64,000 nucleotides of DNA from Parabacteroides sp. PH5-46. GTDB lineage: Bacteria > Bacteroidota > Bacteroidia > Bacteroidales > Tannerellaceae. Positions 37,731-46,292 of this stretch are shown piece after piece (the stretch's first letter is position 1; each line of letters opens with the position of its first letter). The notes beneath the pieces are model-generated. The model did no database searches. It was not told where the DNA came from and saw only the letters and a program-made list of their open reading frames with translations. The stretch spans positions 62,001-126,000 of the forward strand of contig NZ_JARXXA010000003.1 in assembly GCF_029892785.1 (NCBI RefSeq), given 5' to 3'. Position numbers and translations under genes: made by a program.

Positions 37731-40700
37731 CTACTTAAAGCTTTCGCTGATAATTATTTCAGGTACAAAGTTTTTATTTTCCTTTGGTTTTTCTGTCTCT
37801 AGTTTATCTTCGTTTTCCTGCAAAGGATAATTTTGAGCTATTTTTAGTATCGCTTCAAGCTGTTTTACAGGCAGCATTGAAACTTTTTTAATATTTTTGT
37901 ATAGAGCGCTGATTTCTTTTGAAAGTTTTTGAAATTTCCCCAAACTAACAGCTTCTTTTGTCAATATCAACAATTCTTCTTCGCGTTTATCTGCAAGTTG
38001 AAGTTTTATTATTGCATCCAGATAGCTCAATGCTTGTTTCTCGGCAGGACTCTGTGAGATAACAATAGTACGCTCTGCTTGTTTTTCTGCTTCTAATTGC
38101 TGTCTAAAAAGAGTAATGCTCTTTTCCACTTGTGCATGGTGATTTTCTGTAAGTGGTAGAGGCTTCTCTTCTTTATGAGCGCGATAAATTTCTTCTGCCT
38201 GCAAAAATGTAAGTTCTTGCGGTTCATCGTTTTCTTTAACTAACAAGAACGAATTACGCTTCTCACTACGAATAAAGGCAATAGTAGTATCATGTAGTTC
38301 TTTATCTTCACGGCCGGTACGTGCCCGAAGCGTCATGTTTTTTATTTTCTTGAAAAGCTCGGGATTTTCTTCTTTGAACTTACGAAGTTCAAGTAGAATC
38401 TTTAACTTTTCATCTTTTTCTTCTTGTGCCATTTTATCAAAAAGCCCAAAACTTTCAACAATTTCTTCATCAGAATAAATCTGACTATCTTCGCCTAAGG
38501 CACTATGAAATGCCTGTAGTTTAAGAATTGCCTTCTTTTGCAGTTCAATATCATTTTCAACTTTTGTAGTAGGGAAAAAGTTGAAAACATGAACTTCCTT
38601 TGCTGTACTTCCAATACGATTTACGCGCCCAATGCGTTGCATGAGACGTGTTGAGTTCCAAGGTGTATCATAGTTCACAATGACATTTGCACGGTGCATA
38701 TTCACTCCTTCCGCCAGCACTTCGGTAGAAATCACTATATCATAGTCGTTTTTCTGCAACTCTTTTTTGAGATTTGCGTCAAAATTTTCTCTAAGAAGTG
38801 GAAATTTATCTTTACGATTTTTGCTGTTTACAGCCAATATTTTATCAAAACCTTCTTTTTTTAACTCCTCATACAGATAATTAGTCGTTTCTTGCGACTC
38901 AGAAAACACAACCAACTTCCCTTCTTTGTTTATTCGAGAGGATAGAAGTTTGTTCCTCAAATAATCTTTAAAGATATCCAACTTTGGATCCGTTTTAACT
39001 TTCTTCCATTCTTTGACAAGATTTTGTAAAATGTCAAAATCGCTTTTCAATCCCTCAACAAATCCATCTTCAAAATCAGTAGCAGTGCATATCTCAATGC
39101 TTGGGTCTGTATCTTGCAAATTGACAAGCAGTTGTAGAAGTTCTTCTTCGCGGTCTTCTTCAATGTATTTGTTTACATCAAGGTTTGGGGCTATAAAAAC
39201 AAGATTATCATCAAACATCTTAACCATATTTGCTGTAGCCTGAGCAAAGCGTTCGAGCGAAGAACGAAAAGCAAAAAAACTACTATCAAGTCGCTTCACC
39301 AACAAAGTCTTCATAATAAATTTCAACTGCAATGAAGCTAATTCGGCATTTTTATATTTCTTTTTCTTTTCAGGGATAAGAAATTTTATAGTCTGGTACC
39401 GATAGTAAGTCAGTTCATCTCGTAATATCTTTATCGTTTTGTCGTAAAGCATTTCCAAATCGTAGTCAAGCTGATAGAGTATTTTTATGGGTTGTTTTAC
39501 CACGGGAAATGTAATTCCTTGTTCGCGTAAATCTTTAGCGTATTCTTCATTTTCAAGTAAGTCTGTGCGAGTTCGGCGAACAGTAAGTGGTTCAACCACG
39601 TATTTACGAATTTCTTCGTACAGTGCTTTCACCTCTTTTGCCATTTTCTTGACATTACTTTCTTTCTTTAATTCTTTATACTTTTTTATTTTCGGAGCAA
39701 AAAAGTGTTGTAAGTTGCTTATTTCAAGCGTTGAGTCTTTTTTGTCTTGAAATAGATAAACCTGATTTGCAATGTCTTCAGGACGATTGTTGAGCGGAGT
39801 CGCGGATACTAGCATTATCTTTTTCTGCGTTCCTCTGCGGGTTGGCGTTTTGCAGATTTTCTGCAAAGCATTATACATTTCCGCTGAATCGTTACGGAAT
39901 TTATGCGCCTCATCAACAATTACCAAATCGTAATTTCGGGCATTGCGGATTTTATGCAAACTTCCATTGGTGTGAATTTTGTAATCGTTTATACCGAATT
40001 TGTCAAATGTTTCTTGCCAGTTGTCGTACAAAGCAGGAGGACAGATTACTAACGTTTTTGAAAGATAATCAGGAAAACCATTGTGATAGAAGAAGTTTTT
40101 GGCAATTTGCGCTGCCACCACCGTTTTTCCCAAACCTACGACATCTGAAAGAAAGAAACCATTGTGTTTTTCTAATTTAGCATAACCGTCATTTACAGCA
40201 TCTGCCTGATATGAAAGTTTCTTGTATTCCTTGGGTAAGTCCCGTAATGAATTAGGATCGTACTCAACGCTCTTCCCAAAGTATTCAATCAAAAACTTAT
40301 AATAGATTTCAAAAGGAGTAAACGAGTCGTTTAAATAAGTCTCTGTTTTTAATTTTTCAACAAAATCCTTCTCAATCTCTATACTTTGCTCCCAAAGCCG
40401 TTCGAAAGTTTCAGTGGCAAAATCAATATCTGCATCATCTCGCAATTCAACATTAAATTCAAAATTGTGTTGTAGTCCGTTATCGGTCAAGTTGCTCGAT
40501 CCCGTAATAACTGAACCATAACCATGAGTGTGTTTTTCTACTTCTCGGAAGATATATATTTTAGCATGTAGGTTTTGTTTCGGGTAAACCCTTATACTCA
40601 CCTTCTTCTCGATCAAGTCCTGAATAAACTGTAGCATTCCATCCTCGATTGTCTTGTCATATTTTGCTGATTGAATGTCTTTTTTCAAATTTTCAATGTA

Positions 40701-40961
40701 AGTGTCAATGCTTTTGTCTTCATTACCTGTAAAGAGTAATCCCTTGTTGTTTGCATCGTAAACAGCCTCGTCAATGTTGATTCCAACTAAAACGCGAATT
40801 TCGGCTGCCTTATCAACAAAAGGGCGTACCTGAAAATAACCTGAAGCTCTGAAATAGCCAACAAGTGCATCGAAAAAATGAATGTTTTTATGTTCAAAAA
40901 TACCTTTGATTTTATTGAGCAAGGTGTTTTCATTCTCGTTTGTGAAAAATTTAGAAGACAT
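37731..40961 (-). CDS. PLD-nuclease/SNF2-type helicase of a restriction-like system
   Basis: 1076 aa. An N-terminal phospholipase-D-like nuclease domain: H-x-K in 'LHAKIYIF' near residue 131 and 'GSSNLTDNGL' after it. The SNF2/superfamily II motor: Walker A 'GLGKTVVA' near 277, 'VIVDEAHKF' near 350, 'MLVSATPLNN', 'VVFSESQETTNYL', and motif VI 'MQRIGRVNRIGS' near 779. The C-terminal region is charged and coiled. PLD-helicase fusions paired with an Eco57I-like methyltransferase occur in BREX/DISARM-like and phosphodiesterase-type restriction systems; the exact named class is not clear. It starts 2 bp after the XRE gene. Confidence 0.9.
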   Translation of the reverse strand: MSSKFFTNENENTLLNKIKGIFEHKNIHFFDALVGYFRASGYFQVRPFVDKAAEIRVLVGINIDEAVYDANNKGLLFTGNEDKSIDTYIENLKKDIQSAKYDKTIEDGMLQFIQDLIEKKVSIRVYPKQNLHAKIYIFREVEKHTHGYGSVITGSSNLTDNGLQHNFEFNVELRDDADIDFATETFERLWEQSIEIEKDFVEKLKTETYLNDSFTPFEIYYKFLIEYFGKSVEYDPNSLRDLPKEYKKLSYQADAVNDGYAKLEKHNGFFLSDVVGLGKTVVAAQIAKNFFYHNGFPDYLSKTLVICPPALYDNWQETFDKFGINDYKIHTNGSLHKIRNARNYDLVIVDEAHKFRNDSAEMYNALQKICKTPTRRGTQKKIMLVSATPLNNRPEDIANQVYLFQDKKDSTLEISNLQHFFAPKIKKYKELKKESNVKKMAKEVKALYEEIRKYVVEPLTVRRTRTDLLENEEYAKDLREQGITFPVVKQPIKILYQLDYDLEMLYDKTIKILRDELTYYRYQTIKFLIPEKKKKYKNAELASLQLKFIMKTLLVKRLDSSFFAFRSSLERFAQATANMVKMFDDNLVFIAPNLDVNKYIEEDREEELLQLLVNLQDTDPSIEICTATDFEDGFVEGLKSDFDILQNLVKEWKKVKTDPKLDIFKDYLRNKLLSSRINKEGKLVVFSESQETTNYLYEELKKEGFDKILAVNSKNRKDKFPLLRENFDANLKKELQKNDYDIVISTEVLAEGVNMHRANVIVNYDTPWNSTRLMQRIGRVNRIGSTAKEVHVFNFFPTTKVENDIELQKKAILKLQAFHSALGEDSQIYSDEEIVESFGLFDKMAQEEKDEKLKILLELRKFKEENPELFKKIKNMTLRARTGREDKELHDTTIAFIRSEKRNSFLLVKENDEPQELTFLQAEEIYRAHKEEKPLPLTENHHAQVEKSITLFRQQLEAEKQAERTIVISQSPAEKQALSYLDAIIKLQLADKREEELLILTKEAVSLGKFQKLSKEISALYKNIKKVSMLPVKQLEAILKIAQNYPLQENEDKLETEKPKENKNFVPEIIISESFK

Positions 40962-40963
40962 AT

Positions 40964-41248
40964 CTATTTTTTTATGCTCTGTTCAACAATACTCAATGCA
41001 TCTAAAGCCAATTCTTTTTCTTCGACCACAGTTGCATTGATTTTATCAGCAAGCCAAAGGACTAGTAATGCCTTGGAGTCAACCGCAAAAAGCTGAGCTA
41101 ACTTAACCACTTGCTCCCTCTTTGCAAGACGATCTCCACGCTCAATCTTACAATATAAAGCATTATCTATTTCAAGAGCAGCGGAAACCTGCCTCTGTAA
41201 TAACTGCTTATCTTCACGTAGCTGACGAATTTTCTCTGCAAACAACAT
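40964..41248 (-). CDS. XRE-family regulator of the defence operon
   Basis: 94 aa with start at ATG 41248 ('MLFAEKIRQLREDKQLLQRQV'); the frame runs eight codons further to 41272, but the TAAATTTG box at 41280-41287 would leave no leader there. The N-terminal helix-turn-helix is clear ('QRQVSAALEIDNALYCKIERGDRLAKREQVVKLAQLF'). The C-terminal helix is charged. It is the first gene of the operon, 2 bp before the helicase gene, the position of a controller (C-protein-like) regulator that delays toxic activity until protection is established. Confidence 0.85.
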   Translation of the reverse strand: MLFAEKIRQLREDKQLLQRQVSAALEIDNALYCKIERGDRLAKREQVVKLAQLFAVDSKALLVLWLADKINATVVEEKELALDALSIVEQSIKK

Positions 41249-41279
41249 CGTTGATAGTATTTGACTTGACATACTTCGA

Positions 41280-41287
41280 CAAATTTA
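41280..41287 (-). promoter_or_regulatory. Candidate -7 box of the seven-gene defence operon
   Basis: TAAATTTG on the minus strand, 31 bp before the chosen XRE start; the -33 box is weak. Confidence 0.45.
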
Positions 41288-41289
41288 CT

Positions 41290-41657
41290 AAATATTTGAG
41301 AAACAGCATTTGTATGTGGCAAAAAAGTTATAAACATCATATACGTGCATAAGCATTTTTCTTGTTTTTACGGGCAAAAACAGGAATGATTTCAATAAAA
41401 CTTTCCTGTTATAAGATATAGGATACGATGATACAATACAGATAAACAGCCCTATATAGACATGACCGCATATTTTCTCCTTTAACATTTTGTAAACACC
41501 TCTTCTATGGAAAGAATAAATAAGGCAACACTTTTACGGAAAATACTACCCGAAGCGTAGCGTAGGTGTGGAGATTTCGCGTAAAACCGATTGCGGCTTG
41601 GTGTTGGCGTTTTATTCTTGGAATATACCTTTGTATACCAAATGAAAAAGGAGTTCA
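41290..41657. other. Non-coding junction between mobilization genes and defence operon
   Basis: No supported gene. It includes 'GAAGCGTAGCGTAG' (a 6-bp tandem) and TATAC-ctt-TGTATA near 41625. It separates the transfer module from the cargo and could be a cargo insertion point. Confidence 0.5.
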
Positions 41658-42635
41658 TTATCCCATTCTTCTGCCTTTTTTCTTTTTCTTGGGTTTTCTC
41701 AATGGTTGTCCATCTTCTGGATTGGGATTACCAACATCTGCAGCGGTGGGGAGTATGGAAAATAAGGAAGAGAGAATATTTTTTCCGCTAATGCTATCGC
41801 TTAATTGATTAATCGATTTAGCGGCTGGCTGGCTGTTTGGCTGGTCATACGTTTGAACGTTTGGCTGCATGTCCGTACCAACATTGGTGCGGTGTTGCTT
41901 TTCATTCGGTTCTATTTCAGACACTAAAGGATTTGAGGATTGTTTTAATTCTTGCTCCTGCATTTGCAATTTCTCTTTTATACTGCCGTTTTTCATCGTA
42001 TTACAGTACATAAATGTTTCTTGTAAATCCCGTTGATAGCCGAAAAGCTTATCAAAACCTGTTTCTGCCTGCTGAAACAAGTTCGTTCTATCAAAACCGC
42101 CTTTTATTGCTCCCTTCTTTGTGTTTTTGTGGTTGGTTAGTGGCGACAACTTCTTTTTATTCGATTGGTCTTTCCGGCTGACAATCAAATGGCAGTGCAT
42201 ATTCAGCTCATTATCTGACCTGTTGCGGTCAAAATGAATTTTGCCATAGAACTTTATATCTTCGGCGGATAATTCTTTGTTGAAGTTCTTGGCGTATTCT
42301 GGGATAAAGACTTCCCGAATGTATCGTTTCATGGCTTCGGCTTGCTCCTGTTCGGTATTTCCCATCGTTTTCAGCTCTTTTTCTGAGGGATTAACGTGGA
42401 TGGCGTAGAACTTGGCATCCGTTTTCAAGAGTTGACCGATATTTGTATCAATGTCTTCAATAATCTGAGCTTTATACAGATTGTCTTCCGTCAGATTGAA
42501 AAATCCTTCGGTATAAATTCCTTTCTCCATACGTTCTAAATCCTCATGCTCGAGGTAATTTGCCAACTGTCGGCAACCTCCGGCATTGTTGTATGTTCCT
42601 TTGGAGGGCGGTGGGAAGTCAATATTCATGCTCAT
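41658..42635 (-). CDS. Relaxase / mobilization protein (MobB-like)
   Basis: 325 aa. N-terminal relaxase-like core: 'GRQLANYLEHEDLERM'-type segment (as GCRQLANYLEHED), 'KFYAIHVNPSEKEL' and 'DNELNMHCHLIVSRKDQSNKKKLSPLTNHKN', the HxH-type histidine block of MOBP/BfmB relaxases with a metal-binding pattern H-x-H. The tail is basic ('RKPKKKKKGRRMG'). It nicks oriT and pilots the strand in Bacteroides mobilizable transposons. It overlaps the BfmA-like gene by 17 bp. Confidence 0.85.
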   Translation of the reverse strand: MSMNIDFPPPSKGTYNNAGGCRQLANYLEHEDLERMEKGIYTEGFFNLTEDNLYKAQIIEDIDTNIGQLLKTDAKFYAIHVNPSEKELKTMGNTEQEQAEAMKRYIREVFIPEYAKNFNKELSAEDIKFYGKIHFDRNRSDNELNMHCHLIVSRKDQSNKKKLSPLTNHKNTKKGAIKGGFDRTNLFQQAETGFDKLFGYQRDLQETFMYCNTMKNGSIKEKLQMQEQELKQSSNPLVSEIEPNEKQHRTNVGTDMQPNVQTYDQPNSQPAAKSINQLSDSISGKNILSSLFSILPTAADVGNPNPEDGQPLRKPKKKKKGRRMG

Positions 42636-43218
42636 ACTCGTTTGTCAACTTGATAATCTCAGCCTTGAGGTTATCTTTTCGTTTGCCATCCATTACTCCA
42701 CACGTTGCCAGTTCTGAATAGAGGCTAATCAGATTTAATAATTTCTGATTATCTCGCTTTTGTTTCTCATCAATAGATGACAATCGCTTGGTCTGACCAT
42801 TTATAATCTCAGCGTGGCGTCCGAAGGTATCACTGATTTTTTGTAAGACACCCGAATTCTTTTCCCACATTACCTCAATCTCCAATTTAATCATCTCCTC
42901 CAAGGTTTTTACTACTCCATCGAAGCGGGCAGCTATCGAATGTGTTGCCCGAATCATCGGATTCAGTTCCTTTTCTTCAAAGTGGCGGATAAAACGAATC
43001 AGGTCATCCTGCCGCTTATTGATCTTTGCCAGTTCTGTTTTGACAGATTCGGGAGGTTCGGACGGATTGATACAAGCCTTATCCATATACTCGAATGCGA
43101 GCTTCACAATCTCTCCTTTTTTCAGATTGTATCGCTTGCAAAGTTTATCTATCTGGCGATTGGTGTTATGGTCAATTCCAATCGTCGTTAATGCTGTTTT
43201 ATTCTTATTTTGTGCCAT
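42619..43218 (-). CDS. BfmA/BtgA-family mobilization protein
   Basis: 199 aa. The N-terminal 'TTIGIDHNTNRQIDKLCKRYNLKKGEIVKLAFEYMDK' looks like a ribbon-helix-helix DNA-binding segment, followed by a long coiled-coil ('SIDEKQKRDNQKLLNLISLYSELATC'). This is the pattern of BfmA/BtgA, the accessory oriT-binding protein of Bacteroides mobilizable elements. Its gene is directly upstream of, and overlaps, the relaxase gene, and the candidate oriT lies just upstream of it. Confidence 0.88.
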   Translation of the reverse strand: MAQNKNKTALTTIGIDHNTNRQIDKLCKRYNLKKGEIVKLAFEYMDKACINPSEPPESVKTELAKINKRQDDLIRFIRHFEEKELNPMIRATHSIAARFDGVVKTLEEMIKLEIEVMWEKNSGVLQKISDTFGRHAEIINGQTKRLSSIDEKQKRDNQKLLNLISLYSELATCGVMDGKRKDNLKAEIIKLTNEYEHEY

Positions 43219-43318
43219 ATTATAACTTTTTTATAAGAATTCATTTTATTAATAGCCTAATCAACAGGATATTAGCGATTTTATTTATACGAGTCTTTAT
43301 AAAACTCGTTTTTAATAT

Positions 43319-43388
43319 CTTGCTGATTAACAGCAAGTAACCCCGTAGGGCAAGAGGATAGAACAGGATTTGTCCAGTTCCCTCTTGC
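43319..43388. other. Candidate origin of transfer (oriT)
   Basis: Two perfect inverted repeats upstream of the mobilization genes: CTTGCTG-ATTAA-CAGCAAG (43319-43337) and GCAAGAGG (43350-43357) with CCTCTTGC (43381-43388), the two separated by AACCCCGTAGG. Clustered inverted repeats directly upstream of bfmA/mobB genes fit oriT; the nic site cannot be placed. Confidence 0.5.
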
Positions 43389-43426
43389 TACATTGCTCGC
43401 GAATAGTGAGCCATTGGAATGAAAGC

Positions 43427-44152
43427 TTAAACTCGACGGCTTTCACCATTTAAAGTGATAAAATTGAACATCACTTTGAGGCGGTCGCCAATCATGCCAC
43501 CATAGAACTCATCGGACGCAAGTGTAGCAAAAGTGAAGTTCGTGGTGCCATGTGTTACGACTCCAACGTCACTTCTCAAACTTAACAATTCGGAAATAGG
43601 TCGGCTGACGTTTCCATAATCCTGAACTGTTTTGGATTCACGCCCAAACTCATCAATAATTAATGGTCGCCTGGCAAAAACACTTGCCGACTGCTTTACA
43701 ATTTGCTCCTGCAATTCCACAGACTTGATAAACGTAAACAGAGGCTGATTCAGGAAAAAACTTCTCGAAATATGATTGTGAAGCAATGAATAAGTTTCAA
43801 GAAGAATTGTTTTGCCACAACCATATTTGCCTTGCAGCATGATGCCCTTATTCAGATCACCGGAGAAAGCAGAATTATTGGTTATGTAGCAATAGAGCTG
43901 CTCTATCATAGGTTCATTGTTTTTGTCAATGACAAAATTCTTAGCCTGATTGCGGTTGTGCAAACAAATTGTGCCAAATTCACAAAACAAACTCCGAAAG
44001 TCAGCATAAGCCAATGGCAGAGGTAAACGTAGCTTCCTAATCTTCTCTTTTTCATGGGCGACCATCTCTTGAGCATCTTTCTGCAATGCCTGAAAGAATT
44101 GTTGATTAGTCGAAATCACTTCCCGTAAAGACTGAGCCTTTCCTTTTTCCAT
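43427..44152 (-). CDS. DnaC-like P-loop ATPase of the mobilizable element
   Basis: 241 aa. Walker A 'GIMLQGKYGCGKTILLETYSLL' and Walker B 'RRPLIIDEFGRE' are clear, with sensor-1 'VVTHGTTNFTF'. It resembles DnaC/IstB-type AAA proteins that load a helicase, found in several Bacteroides mobilizable transposons next to a small winged-helix protein. It overlaps that preceding gene by 47 bp. Its role is probably to support replication of the excised circle. Confidence 0.85.
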   Translation of the reverse strand: MEKGKAQSLREVISTNQQFFQALQKDAQEMVAHEKEKIRKLRLPLPLAYADFRSLFCEFGTICLHNRNQAKNFVIDKNNEPMIEQLYCYITNNSAFSGDLNKGIMLQGKYGCGKTILLETYSLLHNHISRSFFLNQPLFTFIKSVELQEQIVKQSASVFARRPLIIDEFGRESKTVQDYGNVSRPISELLSLRSDVGVVTHGTTNFTFATLASDEFYGGMIGDRLKVMFNFITLNGESRRV

Positions 44153-44498
44153 AAGAATTTGTATTAGAGTTTTTGTCTTTAGTCTTTATATTGTAGGGCG
44201 GGAGTTTAAGGTCGGACTTAGGTGCTAAAATCTGATACTTAGTTTTAACTCTATGTCCACCTCCAGAAGCATAATCCAACAAACCGGCTGCTTTTAATCG
44301 GTCGCGAGAAGATTTCAGAACATCCAAAGATATATTCGCATTAGCTGCCAATCGTTTATTGGAACACTCTATCCATCCCGCCCAATAGGAACGGTTAGCC
44401 AAATGAATCAAGAAGAAATACAATCTGGTATCGTTGCCGCTGAAGTTCTCCTGTTCATCTACTCGCCAGAAATTGGCCAATAAGTCGAACAGGTTCAT
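44106..44498 (-). CDS. Small winged-helix replication-like protein
   Basis: 130 aa. 'TRLYFFLIHLANRSYWAGWIECSNKRLAANANISLDVLKSSRDRLKAAGLLDYASGG' is a winged helix of the replication-initiator/DnaD-N type, and the tail is rich in Lys, Asn and Ser. Paired with the DnaC-like ATPase, this fits a replication module. It overlaps both neighbours, by 4 bp upstream and 47 bp downstream, so the three genes 44845-43427 are one operon. Confidence 0.8.
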   Translation of the reverse strand: MNLFDLLANFWRVDEQENFSGNDTRLYFFLIHLANRSYWAGWIECSNKRLAANANISLDVLKSSRDRLKAAGLLDYASGGGHRVKTKYQILAPKSDLKLPPYNIKTKDKNSNTNSYGKRKGSVFTGSDFD

Positions 44499-44845
44499 CT
44501 TTGTATGTTTTTACGCTTATTATATTCCGCCTCTGCTTCGGATTCTATCTCCTGAATGGTTTTCTTTTTGCCTTTGGAGATCCATTCCAGTAGTTCGTCT
44601 TCAAAGAAATAGAGTTTCTTGCCATTCTTATAACAAGGAATTAGCCGCTTGCGAACAAGAGCGTACACGGTAGGTTTCGCTTTGCCGATAATCCGGCAAG
44701 CTTCTTCAATGTCAATCGGGATTCGCTTCTGAGGGACAACAGGTGTTTGCCCCTTTTCAACTAAAGATTTGATCTCAGCCAGTTCGCTGACTAAATGTGC
44801 TACTGCCTTGGGCAGATTTTCAAAAGAAACTTCATTTGCTTCCAT
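44495..44845 (-). CDS. Excisionase-like helix-turn-helix protein
   Basis: 116 aa. The C-terminal 'IDIEEACRIIGKAKPTVYALVRKRLIPCYKNGKKLYFFEDELLEWI' is a MerR/excisionase-type DNA-binding domain. The N-terminal 30 residues are a short coiled-coil ('KAVAHLVSELAEIKSLVEKG'). It is the first gene of the replication-mobilization operon of the island and may act as an excision or operon regulator. A large symmetrical palindrome lies 38 bp upstream. Confidence 0.85.
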   Translation of the reverse strand: MEANEVSFENLPKAVAHLVSELAEIKSLVEKGQTPVVPQKRIPIDIEEACRIIGKAKPTVYALVRKRLIPCYKNGKKLYFFEDELLEWISKGKKKTIQEIESEAEAEYNKRKNIQR

Positions 44846-44883
44846 AAATAATCGTTTTATGATTTATGGTGCAAATAAAATCA

Positions 44884-44920
44884 GTGTTTCTGCGGTGTCT
44901 GGGCGACACTGGAGAAACAC
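44884..44920. promoter_or_regulatory. Symmetrical 37-bp palindrome between divergent genes
   Basis: GTGTTTCT, 3 bp, GTGT, 7 bp, ACAC, 3 bp, AGAAACAC: two nested stems with exact symmetry. A further GGAAACAC follows at 44924. It fits a two-dimer operator for a divergent regulator or a cruciform. Confidence 0.65.
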
Positions 44921-45058
44921 TTAGGAAACACTACAGTTGGCAATAAATGATACTCATTAGCGTAATAAAATGTATAAAACAGATAGTAGCAAACCTCAAA
45001 GATACATCGTTTTTCATGCATATAATTTAGGATTATCCTCTTAATTAAATAAAACAAC

Positions 45059-45066
45059 TATCTTTG
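45059..45066 (+). promoter_or_regulatory. Candidate -7 box of the RES-domain gene
   Basis: TATCTTTG, 30 bp before the start; no clear -33 box. Confidence 0.45.
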
Positions 45067-45095
45067 CTGCTGAATCAATATAACGACTCAAAATC

Positions 45096-46292
45096 ATGAC
45101 ATTACAGCAGTTTTATCAAGAAATAGAGACCCTATTGCCAGTAAAAAGAGAAAGTGATGACTTTAGAGCAGACCTAAGCAAAGCTCTTTCCATATATTCT
45201 AAGACAATAAAGAATATAGATCCCAATATTCTTTCTCAAATCCCTGATTGGGCAACAACAGAAAAGCGAATTGAAAAATTAATTGATGCCATAAAACTAT
45301 CAGTTAAACATTATTATGAAGGGATGTATAGCACTGCTTTTTCTGTCATGCGGAATCAATTGCTAGGGCATGGCGATACTATAGAGGGTATCATGGACAC
45401 CATTGGATTACATACGGTACGTACAGATGAAGATTTTTATCGCGGAAGAACTTTTGAGAATAATCGACATAAGACTCATGATGATATGTTCCATATAAAG
45501 CTTCAAGAACGAGGTAAAATAACCACTCAAAGGTATAGTGCTCCAGGATATCCTTGCCTTTATCTTGGTTCGACTATATTTGCCTGTTGGGAAGAATTGG
45601 GAGAACCTAGATTCGATGACTTGATGATATCTGCTTATAAAGCAACTCGCAATTTTAAACTGTTTGACTTGAGAATACCTAAAGAAATTGAATATACTCA
45701 CGATAACTTAAGAAACACATTATTACGATTGCCTCTTATCATTGCGTGTTCATTTGTGCTTAGAGATAAAGATAAACAAGCAAATTTTAAGCCAGAGTAT
45801 ATTATTCCTCATTTACTTATAGAGCTAATAATTAAAAGAAGCAGAGAAGATAGGAAGGCTAAGCAAATTGAAGAATTAATTTTAGGAGTCATATTCACAT
45901 CTACTCATATAAGCAATGAGTTTATGTTTCCAAAACGAGTGTTTGACAATATTGCTATACCTGCTTTGGATGTATCTTCTTCAGACGGATATTGTAACAT
46001 TCTTTCATGGAGTTTCAAGCTAACAGACCCTACATGTTATGAATATGAAGAGATAAAGAGTGATTTTGGGATAGATGCTGGACACTTCGGACTAACAGAA
46101 GAGGAGCAACTTGAAGAAAATTATATACTTTCCAAAATGGGGCGTTTGGAAGAAAGGCTAAAAAACACGTTTGAGTATAAGCAATTTCCATATGTTATTC
46201 CTGTGCAAACCACAATTACAATACCAGCCGATGGAGGAAGTACGTCTTTGGAAATACTTTCTAATACCGATTGGGAGATAAAAACCGATTAG
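45096..46292 (+). CDS. RES-domain protein with a truncated BACON-like tail
   Basis: 398 aa, the only plus-strand gene of the island. A helical N-terminal part (residues 1-100) precedes a RES domain: Arg in 'EDFYRGRTFE' (around 115), Tyr and Glu in 'RYSAPGYPCLYLGSTIFACWEELG' (145-168), the Arg-Tyr-Glu set used by RES NADases. The last 30 residues ('PVQTTITIPADGGSTSLEI', then 'SNTDWEIKTD') are the first half of a BACON domain, and the protein then stops. No antitoxin gene lies beside it. RES proteins act as NAD-degrading toxins in several systems; a defence role here is inference. Confidence 0.78.
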   Translation: MTLQQFYQEIETLLPVKRESDDFRADLSKALSIYSKTIKNIDPNILSQIPDWATTEKRIEKLIDAIKLSVKHYYEGMYSTAFSVMRNQLLGHGDTIEGIMDTIGLHTVRTDEDFYRGRTFENNRHKTHDDMFHIKLQERGKITTQRYSAPGYPCLYLGSTIFACWEELGEPRFDDLMISAYKATRNFKLFDLRIPKEIEYTHDNLRNTLLRLPLIIACSFVLRDKDKQANFKPEYIIPHLLIELIIKRSREDRKAKQIEELILGVIFTSTHISNEFMFPKRVFDNIAIPALDVSSSDGYCNILSWSFKLTDPTCYEYEEIKSDFGIDAGHFGLTEEEQLEENYILSKMGRLEERLKNTFEYKQFPYVIPVQTTITIPADGGSTSLEILSNTDWEIKTD

